Notes under the pieces: model-generated
What the model saw: the letters and a program-made list of their open reading frames with translations, nothing else
What the model was told of the DNA's origin: nothing
Database searches by the model: none
Translations under genes and position numbers: made by a program
Shown: positions 1 through 6,822 of the stretch, piece after piece
Layout of the letters: each line of letters opens with the position of its first letter
Position numbering within the stretch: position 1 is the stretch's first letter
NCBI GenBank assembly: GCA_037968895.1
Contig: JBBKWJ010000201.1
Coordinates: 1-18,291 of the forward strand
Direction of reading: 5' to 3'
Origin: JBBKWJ01 sp037968895
Lineage (GTDB): Bacteria; Actinomycetota; Acidimicrobiia; Acidimicrobiales; SZUA-35
Length of the DNA: 18,291 nt

Positions 1-1826
1 CCGATGACGAACGCAGCGATTGCGCCTGCGGTGACAAGGGCTGAGACCATATCGCCGAGCTCGCGATCGTCTGGGTAGTTTCCGGCAAAGGCGAACGGGT
101 CGCCGGCGACGAGTGTGGCGGCGAACTCCTGACGAAGTGTGGTGTCAAGTCGAACGTTCCAGCCGACCGTCGCAGCATCTGCCACATCTGCGGGGGGCAC
201 GATGATCCCCGAGATCGACTGCGTGGAATCGGTAGGCCATTGAGCGACGAGGACAGGAAGCTTGTAGGACGGTGGCGAGTCGAAATAGCTGAGCTCGAAT
301 GGGGAGCCATCGACACAGGTGGGGAGAGATTGGGCTAATTGGCCTTCGAGTTGGTCGCAGGTGGCCGCGTAGACTTGAGGATCAGCATCGGCTGGGAGGC
401 CGTAGGCGTCGGTGTTGATGGTGACCTGAGGGATTGCAGACGCGACGCCGGGGAGGGAAGTTATCTCGGCCCCGCTGAGACTCGAGTTGATCCAGGTTGT
501 GGCGTCGTCGACACCAAAACCGGACGCGTCTCGGAAAGCGCCGATCACACCTTGTCCAGCGCCGAGGGCAAAGGTGGCCACTAGGACGCCGGTGAGGATT
601 CGTCCGGAGGCAGAGGGTTCGTGGCGTAGGCGCCGAGCTACGAGCATGCGGGTCGTGCCTGAAGGCCGTTTGCCAAGCCAGGTTCCCAGCACTTGCGACA
701 CCACCGGGGTGGCAAGGGCGGTCCCAATGGCGGACGCGAAACCCCCGACAACGAGTAGCACGAAGAACACATTGTCTATGTCATCGCCATGGCGTCGACT
801 AGCGGCGATGAGGAGTGCTGCACCTACGCCAATTGCGGCGCCGCGCCAGTGAACACGAACGGTTTGCACGTCATGGCGTTGGGTTGCGAGAGGTTCATCG
901 ATTGCGTCGTTTGCGGTAACGGTTCCTACGGCAACGGCGGCGAGCGCCGCTATCGCGGTGACAGCCACCACAGTGAGGGGACGGAGCGGAGCATCAGCGG
1001 CGAACCAACTGAAACCGCCGACTCCTCTCCTTCCAAGGGAGGGCTGGGTGAGGGCCCAGAAACCACAGCCAACCACAGCGCCAATCGCGGCGACCACAGC
1101 GGTCTCGACTGCGTTGACGGTTCGCACCGCTCGTCGCGACATGCCGAGCAGGCGAAGCGACGCCAGGCGTTGGTTTCGAGCACGGGCTGACAATCGGGAA
1201 GAGGTCGCCAAGAATATGCCAGCGGGGAAGGCCAAGAACGCAGCAGCGAGGACTAAGGCAATATTGATCTCGCCCTGCTTAATCGGATGCCAAACGTCAG
1301 TTGTCCCAAACGCTATTGGATAAAGGCGATCGTCTGGCTCAACTCCGACGTAGGCCACCAGGTCGTCAGGCCCGACCAGGCCCTCGTCAGTGATGGTTCC
1401 AATGCGTTGTTGAGGGAACCGTTTGGCGACGAGCGGGTCAGCATCCACGAGCTGTATCAACTCGGGCGACATAACGATCTGACCAGCCGTCGGCAGATCG
1501 ATCACCCCTGGGGGGAGCGCGACTTCCGTCGATGAGAGAGAACTGGAGATGAGGATCCGCTTGAGGATGCCGTGGGGGAGTTGTTCTTGAAGATTGGCGC
1601 CAGTTAAGCCGGCGTCCGAAGTTGCGCCGTCAGCCTTGGTTGAGTCGAATCTGGGGGCCACGATCTCAGTCCGGGTATTGCGGCCTTCGAGGATCGAGGG
1701 AAGGCTGAAGAAAGCGGCGGCGACGAAACCAGCGAGGACCATGCCGAGAGCCATCGAAGACGTGCGAGCGAGCGATCCGCGCCACGATCGTTTGGCAAGC
1801 CGCCAACCCAGGAAGAGTGATCTCAT
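1..1826 (-). CDS. FtsX-family ABC transporter permease (partial, 3' end outside window)
   Basis: I translated the minus strand from ATG at 1826-1824 and it stays open to the window edge, giving about 608 residues without a stop. The product looks like the membrane subunit of an FtsX/MacB-type ABC system. There is a first membrane segment at about residues 25-45, then an extracytoplasmic domain to about 185. Membrane segments follow at about 187-208, 238-260 and 283-303, with the FtsX-like cytoplasmic motif LASLRLLGMSRR at 221-232 between the first two of these. Further hydrophobic segments lie near 340-400, a second extracytoplasmic domain follows, and another membrane segment begins at the edge. 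The start overlaps the ATPase stop as ATGA, which implies translational coupling. FtsX permeases usually work on lipids, lipoproteins, peptides or cell-wall hydrolases rather than importing solutes. The substrate cannot be told from sequence. Confidence 0.88.
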   Translation of the reverse strand, partial: MRSLFLGWRLAKRSWRGSLARTSSMALGMVLAGFVAAAFFSLPSILEGRNTRTEIVAPRFDSTKADGATSDAGLTGANLQEQLPHGILKRILISSSLSSTEVALPPGVIDLPTAGQIVMSPELIQLVDADPLVAKRFPQQRIGTITDEGLVGPDDLVAYVGVEPDDRLYPIAFGTTDVWHPIKQGEINIALVLAAAFLAFPAGIFLATSSRLSARARNQRLASLRLLGMSRRAVRTVNAVETAVVAAIGAVVGCGFWALTQPSLGRRGVGGFSWFAADAPLRPLTVVAVTAIAALAAVAVGTVTANDAIDEPLATQRHDVQTVRVHWRGAAIGVGAALLIAASRRHGDDIDNVFFVLLVVGGFASAIGTALATPVVSQVLGTWLGKRPSGTTRMLVARRLRHEPSASGRILTGVLVATFALGAGQGVIGAFRDASGFGVDDATTWINSSLSGAEITSLPGVASAIPQVTINTDAYGLPADADPQVYAATCDQLEGQLAQSLPTCVDGSPFELSYFDSPPSYKLPVLVAQWPTDSTQSISGIIVPPADVADAATVGWNVRLDTTLRQEFAATLVAGDPFAFAGNYPDDRELGDMVSALVTAGAIAAFVI

Positions 1827-2476
1827 GCCACCGCTCCGTCGCGCATGACGATCTCTCGGTCGCAGTACGACGCGAGTCGAGCTTCGTGGGTGACGACGAC
1901 AACAGCCGCTCCGTCGTGGCGGGCGGCCGCGAGAAGCGCCTCCAGTGCCAACTGTCCAGTGACGCTGTCGAGCGCGCCGGTTGGTTCGTCGGCAAAGATG
2001 ACTCGAGGCCGATGCACAAGTGCCCGGGCGATTGCGGCGCGTTGCATCTGGCCTCCCGAGACCTCGGCCGGCCGGCGCTCTGCAAGTTCGCCAATATCGA
2101 GGCGTTCGAGAAGCTCGCTCGCCCGTGTGTTTGCCTCGGCTACTTTGGTGCCGGTCACCATCAACGGAAGGGCAACATTTTCAACCAAACTGAGTTCGGG
2201 TACAAGGTGCCCGAACTGGAATACCAAGCCCATATGGGCCAAGCGGCGGGCTGATCTCTCGGTGTCGCTGGCGTTGTCGAGGCGTTGGTCACCGAACCAG
2301 ACCTCACCCTCGTTCGGAACGAGCAGGCCGGCCAGGCAATGCAGCAACGTTGATTTCCCCGAGCCGCTGCGACCCATGATGGCGACGGTCTCGCTGGCGC
2401 CAATACCAATAGATACTTCTCGCAAGGCAGGAGTTGCGCCGAAGCTGTAGCTGATTCCTTTAGCTTCGATCATCAT
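1823..2476 (-). CDS. ABC transporter ATP-binding protein (LolD/MacB-type)
   Basis: This 217-residue ATPase is the nucleotide-binding subunit for the adjoining FtsX-type permease. Visible motifs in order are Walker A GRSGSGKST at about 35-43, a Q-loop (FQFGHLVPELS), the ABC signature VSGGQMQR, Walker B RVIFADEP followed by the D-loop GALD, and the H-loop histidine in VVVVTHE. Length and motif spacing are those of the LolD/MacB/FtsE group. The frame is open further upstream to 2524, but I chose ATG at 2476-2474 for two reasons: it overlaps the PadR stop codon as ATGA, and the family begins with this kind of short strand (MIEAKGISYSFG). It is the middle gene of a three-gene operon. Confidence 0.93.
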   Translation of the reverse strand: MMIEAKGISYSFGATPALREVSIGIGASETVAIMGRSGSGKSTLLHCLAGLLVPNEGEVWFGDQRLDNASDTERSARRLAHMGLVFQFGHLVPELSLVENVALPLMVTGTKVAEANTRASELLERLDIGELAERRPAEVSGGQMQRAAIARALVHRPRVIFADEPTGALDSVTGQLALEALLAAARHDGAAVVVVTHEARLASYCDREIVMRDGAVA

Positions 2477-2988
2477 GAACCCGCTGCGAGCTTGGCCAGC
2501 CGTGCGCCAGCGAGTTCTATCCATTCGAGATCGGCCTGGAGGTGGCCGATCAATAGGTCCAGCGCTAGTTGACGCTCGATTCCTCCGTCGCTGTGCTGGG
2601 CCCGCAGTTCGCGCATGCGCTCGAGGTGAACAGCCCGTTGAGCAGTGAGCACATCGTCGACCCGGCGACCCGAGACCAACGCAACAACCACCTTTGCATA
2701 CAACGGTCCGAGCGCCATCTCGTCGGGGGAGACCGGCGAGTCGAGCCAGGACTCGAGTTCTTCGACGCCGTGGCTAGTGATCGCGTAACTCTTACGGTCA
2801 GGTCCGTCGCCCGACTCGATGCTCACCGACGCTAGGCCGTCTCGTTCGAGACGGCCTAGCGTCGCATAGACCTGACCGAACTTGAGGGTCCGCCCCTCGG
2901 CGAACCAGTGGTCGTAGTCGTGCTTGAGGGTGTAGCCGTGCTGGGGGCCCTTTTCGAGTAGCCCAAGGAATGCGTGTCCAACGGTCAT
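2473..2988 (-). CDS. PadR-family transcriptional regulator
   Basis: The protein has 171 residues. The N-terminal 85 or so form a PadR winged helix: FLGLLEKGPQHGYTLKHDYD, then KFGQVYATLGRLERDGL, then the wing with RKSYAITSHGVEELESWL. The C-terminal half is a helical dimerisation region, as in PadR subfamily 2 (Vir_act_alpha_C-like). PadR proteins commonly repress efflux or ABC genes and release DNA on binding a small molecule. Here the gene is first in an operon with an ABC ATPase and permease, so local autoregulation is likely. The start codon at 2988-2986 sits 7 bases beyond a likely -10 element and has no Shine-Dalgarno sequence, so the message would be almost leaderless. The ligand is unknown. 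Confidence 0.92.
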   Translation of the reverse strand: MTVGHAFLGLLEKGPQHGYTLKHDYDHWFAEGRTLKFGQVYATLGRLERDGLASVSIESGDGPDRKSYAITSHGVEELESWLDSPVSPDEMALGPLYAKVVVALVSGRRVDDVLTAQRAVHLERMRELRAQHSDGGIERQLALDLLIGHLQADLEWIELAGARLAKLAAGS

Positions 2989-3017
2989 ACTCGAATGTAT
3001 ACATTGAGAGTATACTC
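2987..3017. promoter_or_regulatory. Dyad repeats overlapping the padR promoter, probable PadR operator
   Basis: Two perfect palindromes sharing the core GTATAC lie side by side: AATGTATACATT at 2994-3005 and GAGTATACTC at 3008-3017. ATACTC at 2987-2992 and GAGTAT at 3008-3013 extend the first palindrome into a larger imperfect dyad. PadR-family boxes are typically ATGT/ACAT dyads. The repeats cover the -10 region and the spacer, a position suited to repression. Binding by this PadR is inferred. Confidence 0.6.
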
Positions 3018-3025
3018 ACCGTCAA
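2996..3025 (-). promoter_or_regulatory. Housekeeping-type promoter of the padR-ABC operon
   Basis: On the minus strand, TTGACG (3025-3020) is followed after 18 bases by TATACA (3001-2996), a good sigma-70-type pair. Transcription would begin near 2989, right at the PadR start codon at 2988. This explains the absence of a ribosome binding site. Confidence 0.65.
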
Positions 3026-3034
3026 TAGATAATT

Positions 3035-3508
3035 TTACGAAACGAGTGCGGCCACCAGTTCGTCCTTGGACATCGAAGACCGGCCCGGAATATCTGCTTG
3101 CTTGGCTCGTTCGTAGAGGTCTTCCTTGGTGAGTTCGTCGAGTGTTGCGCTGGTGACCGCTTCAGCCACATCGGTCGCTCGCTCGACCGCATCCTCCGCC
3201 GCCGTTTCCATGGCCTCGAGCGTCTTTGCCGACTGGACCTTGGCCTGGCCTGCGACCTCAGCGACACCGTTGCGAGCCGCAGTCACAGTCCGTTCGAAGG
3301 CAGAGCGGGCTTGGCCCGTAGTCGTCTTGGCCGAGGTCGTGGCTTGGCGCTCGATTGGTCGCAGCGCACCGGCCATTAGCTCGAAACCGGAGCGGACAAT
3401 CTGGTATCCGGCTTGCGCAGTTGAGCGCTGGAGTCGGAAAATATTGCGAGGGCAAGTGGGGAGACTTTCCTCGATGCGGTCAAGTGTTGGTGTGATAAGT
3501 GTGTTCAT
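3035..3508 (-). CDS. Alanine-rich helical protein with C-terminal Rho_N/SAP-like motif, predicted SigB-type regulon member
   Basis: The product has 157 residues and no signal peptide. Residues about 30-120 are rich in Ala, Glu, Thr and Arg and look like one long amphipathic helix or coiled coil, resembling phasins or stress-related Ala-rich proteins. The last 32 residues (DLYERAKQADIPGRSSMSK and onward) match the short helix-extended-helix module found at the ends of many actinobacterial proteins and related to the Rho N-terminal/SAP fold, which often binds nucleic acid. The start at 3508 has no Shine-Dalgarno sequence but lies 10 bases after a GTTT-N15-GGGTAG promoter. The gene is divergent from a flavodoxin-like gene with the same promoter type. 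A role in stress, perhaps on DNA or RNA, is inferred. Phasin-like surface binding is an alternative. Confidence 0.75.
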   Translation of the reverse strand: MNTLITPTLDRIEESLPTCPRNIFRLQRSTAQAGYQIVRSGFELMAGALRPIERQATTSAKTTTGQARSAFERTVTAARNGVAEVAGQAKVQSAKTLEAMETAAEDAVERATDVAEAVTSATLDELTKEDLYERAKQADIPGRSSMSKDELVAALVS

Positions 3509-3518
3509 GGAAGACGTC

Positions 3519-3543
3519 CTACCCGCGAGTTCGCCAGCTAAAC
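3519..3543 (-). promoter_or_regulatory. SigB/SigF-type promoter for the 3035-3508 gene
   Basis: On the minus strand, GTTT (3543-3540) and GGGTAG (3524-3519) are separated by exactly 15 bases, the form used by actinobacterial SigB/SigF sigma factors. Transcription is expected near 3512, a few bases before the ATG at 3508. Confidence 0.75.
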
Positions 3544-3571
3544 GTGACAGTGATCACATGTTGGCGACGAG

Positions 3572-3599
3572 GGCCTTGAGGTGATGAAGGCCTTGAGGT
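3572..3599 (+). repeat. 11-bp direct repeat GGCCTTGAGGT beside the flavodoxin promoter
   Basis: GGCCTTGAGGT occurs at 3572-3582 and again at 3589-3599, 17 bases start to start. The second copy runs into the GTTT of the promoter at 3598. It could be an activator or repressor site, or simply a local duplication. Confidence 0.5.
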
Positions 3600-3622
3600 T
3601 TAGATTCCTACGTTGCGGGTAA
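3598..3622 (+). promoter_or_regulatory. SigB/SigF-type promoter for the flavodoxin-like gene
   Basis: GTTT (3598-3601), a 15-base spacer and GGGTAA (3617-3622) form a SigB/SigF-class promoter. Transcription should start near 3629, with the ATG at 3633. Its first spacer bases (AGATT) are the same as those of the 7161-7185 promoter. Confidence 0.78.
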
Positions 3623-3632
3623 CTACTAGAGA

Positions 3633-4373
3633 ATGCAAACCGATTCAGCCAGCGCCACCGACTACAGCGATCTCAAAGCGTGCCTTATAAATTGCTCGCT
3701 GAAACCCGATGGAGCTGACTCGCACACGATGAGACTCCTCGAACGGGTGCGCCACATTTTGGCAGCTCAGAAAGTCGACGTGGATGTGATCCACGCACGA
3801 GACCACCAGATCGCGTTTGGCATGGCGAAAGACTTGAATGACGGCGCCGTCGTCGACGACTGGCCCGACCTTCAAAGGCGGATTATCGATGCCGACATCC
3901 TCGTCATTGGGACACCGATATGGCTCGGTGTGAAGTCGAGCATCGCAACGCTCGTCGTGGAGCGCCTATACGCGTATAGCGCCGACTTGAACGACAAGGG
4001 CCAATACCTCTACTACGGAAAGACCGGCGGCTGCGTGGTGACAGGAAATGAGGATGGCGTGAAGGCTGTTGCGATGGAAACGCTTTATGCGCTGCAGCAC
4101 ATCGGCTACACCGTGCCGCCGCAAGCCGATTGTGGGTGGCTAGGCGATATTGGTCCTGGCCCGAGCTATGGAGACGTAGTGGAGGGCAGCGCTGTCCCGG
4201 CCGGCTATGACAGCGAGTTCACCAACAAGAACACCACTTTCATGACTTGGAACCTCCTGCACATGGCTCGTCTACTCAAAGATTCCGGTGGAATACCTGC
4301 CATCGGCAATACCGGGGAGTCCTGGCAATCGGTCGTCAACGCTGCGGATGCCACTCCTACGGTTGCCTCCTAG
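3633..4373 (+). CDS. Flavodoxin-fold NAD(P)H-dependent FMN reductase-like protein
   Basis: The protein has 246 residues and a flavodoxin-like alpha/beta fold. The first strand and FMN-phosphate loop are visible at about 17-32 (CLINCSLKPDGADSHT). The second flavin-binding turn, IGTPIWLG, is at 92-99, and a third strand with VVTGNEDGVKA is near 140. Such proteins reduce FMN, quinones or other acceptors in the cytoplasm, but the physiological substrate is not evident. The length beyond residue 170 exceeds a minimal FMN reductase. The start follows a predicted SigB-type promoter with almost no leader. The gene ends 57 bases before the anti-sigma/sigma pair, so it could lie at the head of that transcript. 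A role in redox defence under stress is inferred. Confidence 0.82.
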   Translation: MQTDSASATDYSDLKACLINCSLKPDGADSHTMRLLERVRHILAAQKVDVDVIHARDHQIAFGMAKDLNDGAVVDDWPDLQRRIIDADILVIGTPIWLGVKSSIATLVVERLYAYSADLNDKGQYLYYGKTGGCVVTGNEDGVKAVAMETLYALQHIGYTVPPQADCGWLGDIGPGPSYGDVVEGSAVPAGYDSEFTNKNTTFMTWNLLHMARLLKDSGGIPAIGNTGESWQSVVNAADATPTVAS

Positions 4374-4430
4374 CGTGGCTAACATCGGACATAACGCCGT
4401 CGTGTTCCGACAGCTAGAAAGGACAAATCG

Positions 4431-4805
4431 ATGACTGCCGAAATCACGATGACGTTGCCAGCGGAGTCCCGCTTTGTCGCCACTATCCGTGTCACGAGTG
4501 CGAGCCTCGCGGCCGAACTTGACTTCGCGATCGATCGAATCGAAGAGTTGAGAGTCGGAGTGAACGAGCTTGCCGCAGTCCTGATGGAGTGGGCTCATGA
4601 TCATGGTGCTGATCAAATCCGACTCACGTATTCCGTGGCCGAAGGTGAGCTAGCGGTCGTTGGTGAAGTCCTCGGAAGCGATGACGCCATATCGCAAGCG
4701 GGCGATCTCGACGACTTGACTAAAAAGATCTTGGCGAGCGTCACTGACGAGTTCGAAGTGGCCGGGGGAAGAGGCCGCATTCTGAAGCGGCGGGACCCTG
4801 AGTGA
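4431..4805 (+). CDS. RsbW-like anti-sigma factor with degenerate ATPase motifs
   Basis: This 124-residue protein lies directly upstream of the sigma factor and overlaps it by GTGA, the rsbW-sigF arrangement known in mycobacteria. The order of elements fits a small HATPase_c_2 fold: an N-terminal strand, the helix LAAELDFAIDRIEELRVGVNELAAVL, then paired strands, and a C-terminal strand ending GGRGRILKRR. The N-box is altered: E46 is present, but the position of the magnesium-binding Asn (E-x3-N) is Val50, and no clear G1 or G2 glycine boxes are seen. The protein may therefore bind the sigma factor without being an active kinase. The start is supported by GAAAGGAC a few bases upstream. The family call rests on context as well as sequence. 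Confidence 0.72.
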   Translation: MTAEITMTLPAESRFVATIRVTSASLAAELDFAIDRIEELRVGVNELAAVLMEWAHDHGADQIRLTYSVAEGELAVVGEVLGSDDAISQAGDLDDLTKKILASVTDEFEVAGGRGRILKRRDPE

Positions 4806-5560
4806 CTGGGCGTCTCTCTGACGCCGAAATCGACCGCCTCTTTCAGACGTACCGAGAAAGTCGTCGCCGGCGTGACCGCAACACATTGGTCGAAGCCCAC
4901 ATTGGATTCGCTCGCCACATCGCCAAACGGTTCGCCAACCGTGGCGTCGCCTCTGACGATTTGCACCAGGTCGCGTTGCTCGCCCTCGTGAAGGCCGTAG
5001 ACCGGTTCGACCCAGAGGTCGGGGCTGCATTCACCAGTTTCGCCGGGCGCACGATCGAGGGTGAGATCAAACGTCATTTCCGCGATGCCACCTGGGCGTT
5101 GAAAGTGCCCCGATCGGCCAAAGAACTTCACCTCAAAGTGAGGCGCGCCTCTGATGACCTTTCGGCCACATTAGGCCGGGCCCCAACAGTTCCTGAGGTC
5201 GCCAGGCATCTTGAGATCGACACCGATGAGGTAGTCGAGGCATTCGGGGCCTCAGCCGCGTTCTCAACGACGAGCCTTGAGCCACCGGGCGCCGACAACG
5301 ACTCGCCGTCGCTGGATAGATCGGCGCAGTTGGCAAGTGACGACAAAGAAATTGAAGCGGCTCCCAATCGTCTCCTCGTCACTCAGCTGCTGGAGCAGCT
5401 GCCCGAGCGCGAGCGACAGATCGTTGAGATGAGTTTTTTCGAGAACAAGTCTCAAACAGAGATCGCAGACGAGGTTGGCGTAAGCCAGATGCATGTGTCG
5501 CGGCTACTACGTCGATCGCTCACTCTCATGCGCCAGATGGCTGACGGTCCAGATGGCTGA
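4802..5560 (+). CDS. RNA polymerase sigma factor, SigB/SigF/SigG subfamily
   Basis: This 252-residue alternative sigma factor directs RNA polymerase to stress promoters. Region 2 spans about 27-104, with DDLHQVALLALVKAVDRFD and the -10-recognition stretch SFAGRTIEGEIKRHFRD. Region 3 is at about 105-170. Region 4 is near 185-245, with QLPERERQIVEMSFF and the helix-turn-helix TEIADEVGVSQMHVSRLLRR. Length and domain set match SigB/SigF (region 1.1 absent). Translation starts at GTG 4802, overlapping the anti-sigma stop. GTTT-N15-GGGTA promoters on both sides are its probable targets. The last codons come from a 16-bp tandem duplication that shifted the stop, so the C-terminus now reads PDG. Assignment to B, F or G within the subfamily is not certain. 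Confidence 0.95.
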   Translation: MTGRLSDAEIDRLFQTYRESRRRRDRNTLVEAHIGFARHIAKRFANRGVASDDLHQVALLALVKAVDRFDPEVGAAFTSFAGRTIEGEIKRHFRDATWALKVPRSAKELHLKVRRASDDLSATLGRAPTVPEVARHLEIDTDEVVEAFGASAAFSTTSLEPPGADNDSPSLDRSAQLASDDKEIEAAPNRLLVTQLLEQLPERERQIVEMSFFENKSQTEIADEVGVSQMHVSRLLRRSLTLMRQMADGPDG

Positions 5561-5564
5561 CGGT
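5533..5564 (+). repeat. 16-bp perfect tandem duplication at the 3' end of the sigma factor gene
   Basis: CCAGATGGCTGACGGT occurs at 5533-5548 and again, directly joined, at 5549-5564. Because 16 is not a multiple of 3, the second copy changes frame and supplies the present stop codon (5558-5560). With one copy the protein would end Asp-Gly-Ser-Glu-stop. Confidence 0.9.
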
Positions 5565-5584
5565 AGCGAGTGAGAGTCGACGAG

Positions 5585-5998
5585 TCAGGTAATTGCTAGC
5601 ACCACCGTGATGTCGATAGTGCCATCGTCATTCGCACTCGTGCTCACCGATTCACTCACTGCGTGAACAATCGCAAGTCCTCGGTGCCGAGTCGCAATCC
5701 GCCCCTCGGTGTCGGCGGGAAAACGGCCGTGCCCTGGCACGTCGCTGGGTTCTCCCATGCTTCGGACGGTGATTAAGATCTGCTCTGCTTCGCCGGTTCG
5801 CTCGGCAGCAACGGCGTAGTCGGTATCCGGGGCAAACTCGACTGCGTTGGTCGCTAGCTCGCTCACGATGAGACGTGCAATTTCTGAAGACTCGGTGCTA
5901 GCGCCTTGTTCGGCGACGAAGTCCGCAACCAGAGATCGTGCGGACTCTAACGTGCCGGTCCTGCCGGCAAAGGTTCTCGAAACTCGTCGTACCAACAT
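5585..5998 (-). CDS. HATPase_c_2 anti-sigma regulatory protein (RsbW/SpoIIAB-like kinase)
   Basis: The protein has 137 residues. The N-box is intact in VSELATNAVEFA (E47, N51). A weak G1-like element follows near RSMGEPSD, and the ATP-lid/G2 region is HRGLAIVHAVSE. In this family the ATP-bound form phosphorylates a STAS partner serine and may also sequester a sigma factor. The gene is last in a minus-strand set, 17 bases after the STAS gene, and convergent with the sigma factor gene. It is a good candidate for the kinase that the degenerate RsbW-like protein at 4431-4805 may lack. Which STAS or sigma partner it binds cannot be read from sequence. Confidence 0.85.
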   Translation of the reverse strand: MLVRRVSRTFAGRTGTLESARSLVADFVAEQGASTESSEIARLIVSELATNAVEFAPDTDYAVAAERTGEAEQILITVRSMGEPSDVPGHGRFPADTEGRIATRHRGLAIVHAVSESVSTSANDDGTIDITVVLAIT

Positions 5999-6015
5999 GG
6001 CGCTATCGCTTTAGT

Positions 6016-6321
6016 TTACTCCGTCAGGTGCAGGTGATCCCGAAGGCCGGTGATTTCTAGGAGCTTGATAACAGACTCGTTCGGTCCGCCAAGGACCAGC
6101 CGGTTGCCCGCATCGCTCAGTTGTTGATGAAACGTCACGATCACACGAAGGCCTGACGAATCAATAAAGTCGATCGAGCGAAGATCAAGCGTGATATCCC
6201 CGTCAGTTCCCTGTCGCGTAAGCGCTGTCTCGAGCGCCTCGGCGGTATGGGCGTCAATGACGCCTGAGACACGGAGCTCGCGGGGCGAGATTTCGTCGAT
6301 AGAGAGTCGAGACGCGTTCAT
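6016..6321 (-). CDS. STAS-domain anti-anti-sigma factor (RsbV/SpoIIAA-like)
   Basis: This is a single STAS domain of 101 residues from ATG 6321. An in-frame GTG at 6339 is possible but less likely. The hallmark phosphoacceptor segment is DLRSIDFIDSSGLRVIV, with one of Ser55/Ser56 the expected phosphorylation site, preceded by the strand RVSGVIDAHTAEAL. When unphosphorylated, such proteins bind RsbW-type proteins and free the sigma factor; phosphorylation turns this off. The gene lies between two HATPase genes on the minus strand, 84 bases after one and 17 bases before the other, so the three are probably one transcript. Confidence 0.92.
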   Translation of the reverse strand: MNASRLSIDEISPRELRVSGVIDAHTAEALETALTRQGTDGDITLDLRSIDFIDSSGLRVIVTFHQQLSDAGNRLVLGGPNESVIKLLEITGLRDHLHLTE

Positions 6322-6405
6322 AACAAATGGATGGTACACGACCTCTTCGTTTTACGTCTCCACCCGCTGACATCATGCGGCCGATCGCCTGGTTCTGCAC
6401 GGGCT

Positions 6406-6813
6406 CTATTGGACGCTGAATGCTGCAGAAACCGTCACCCTATTGTGGTTCCAAGTCACCCTGGTTGCGTCGGCAACAGCGCCGACGACGGCCAGACCAC
6501 GACCAGTAGCGGATTCTGGCGCCGGAAAACTCCAAGCCGATGGCGGAGGAACTGATCCAGGACTCGCCGTGTTGGTTACCCGTAACTCGATGAGCTTGCC
6601 GACGCGAACTATTGCGACGCACGCTCGGACACCGTGCTCACATGCATTGGACATGAGCTCGCTCGCAGCAAGGGTCAGGTCGCCCAGTCGCTCATGACTA
6701 ACACCGGCATTCACGGCCGCGTTCCGTATGCGTTCACGAAACGCTCCGAGATCGGCCGGTCTAATCGACATGCATGGCTGTATCAGCTCCTCCTCATCTG
6801 TTGAATTTTCCAT
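6406..6813 (-). CDS. HATPase_c_2 anti-sigma regulatory protein, second copy
   Basis: This 135-residue protein has an intact N-box, LAASELMSNACEHG (E52, N56), and a clear G2 motif, TGRGLAVVGAVAD. The G1 box is weak (VTNTASP). It is probably an RsbW/RsbT-type serine kinase or switch protein, first in the minus-strand set with the STAS gene and the other HATPase gene. The 135- and 137-residue proteins differ greatly outside the motifs, so they are not a recent duplication. The start at 6813 gives an acidic N-terminal tail (ENSTDEEE); an internal ATG at residue 15 is the alternative. A weak SigB-like site lies just upstream. Confidence 0.85.
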   Translation of the reverse strand: MENSTDEEELIQPCMSIRPADLGAFRERIRNAAVNAGVSHERLGDLTLAASELMSNACEHGVRACVAIVRVGKLIELRVTNTASPGSVPPPSAWSFPAPESATGRGLAVVGAVADATRVTWNHNRVTVSAAFSVQ

Positions 6814-6822
6814 ACGAAGGGA

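Noticed and set aside
1845..2450. Long plus-strand open frames across the ABC ATPase gene
   Set aside because: The minus strand encodes all ABC motifs. The plus frames are Ser/Arg/Ala-rich shadows.
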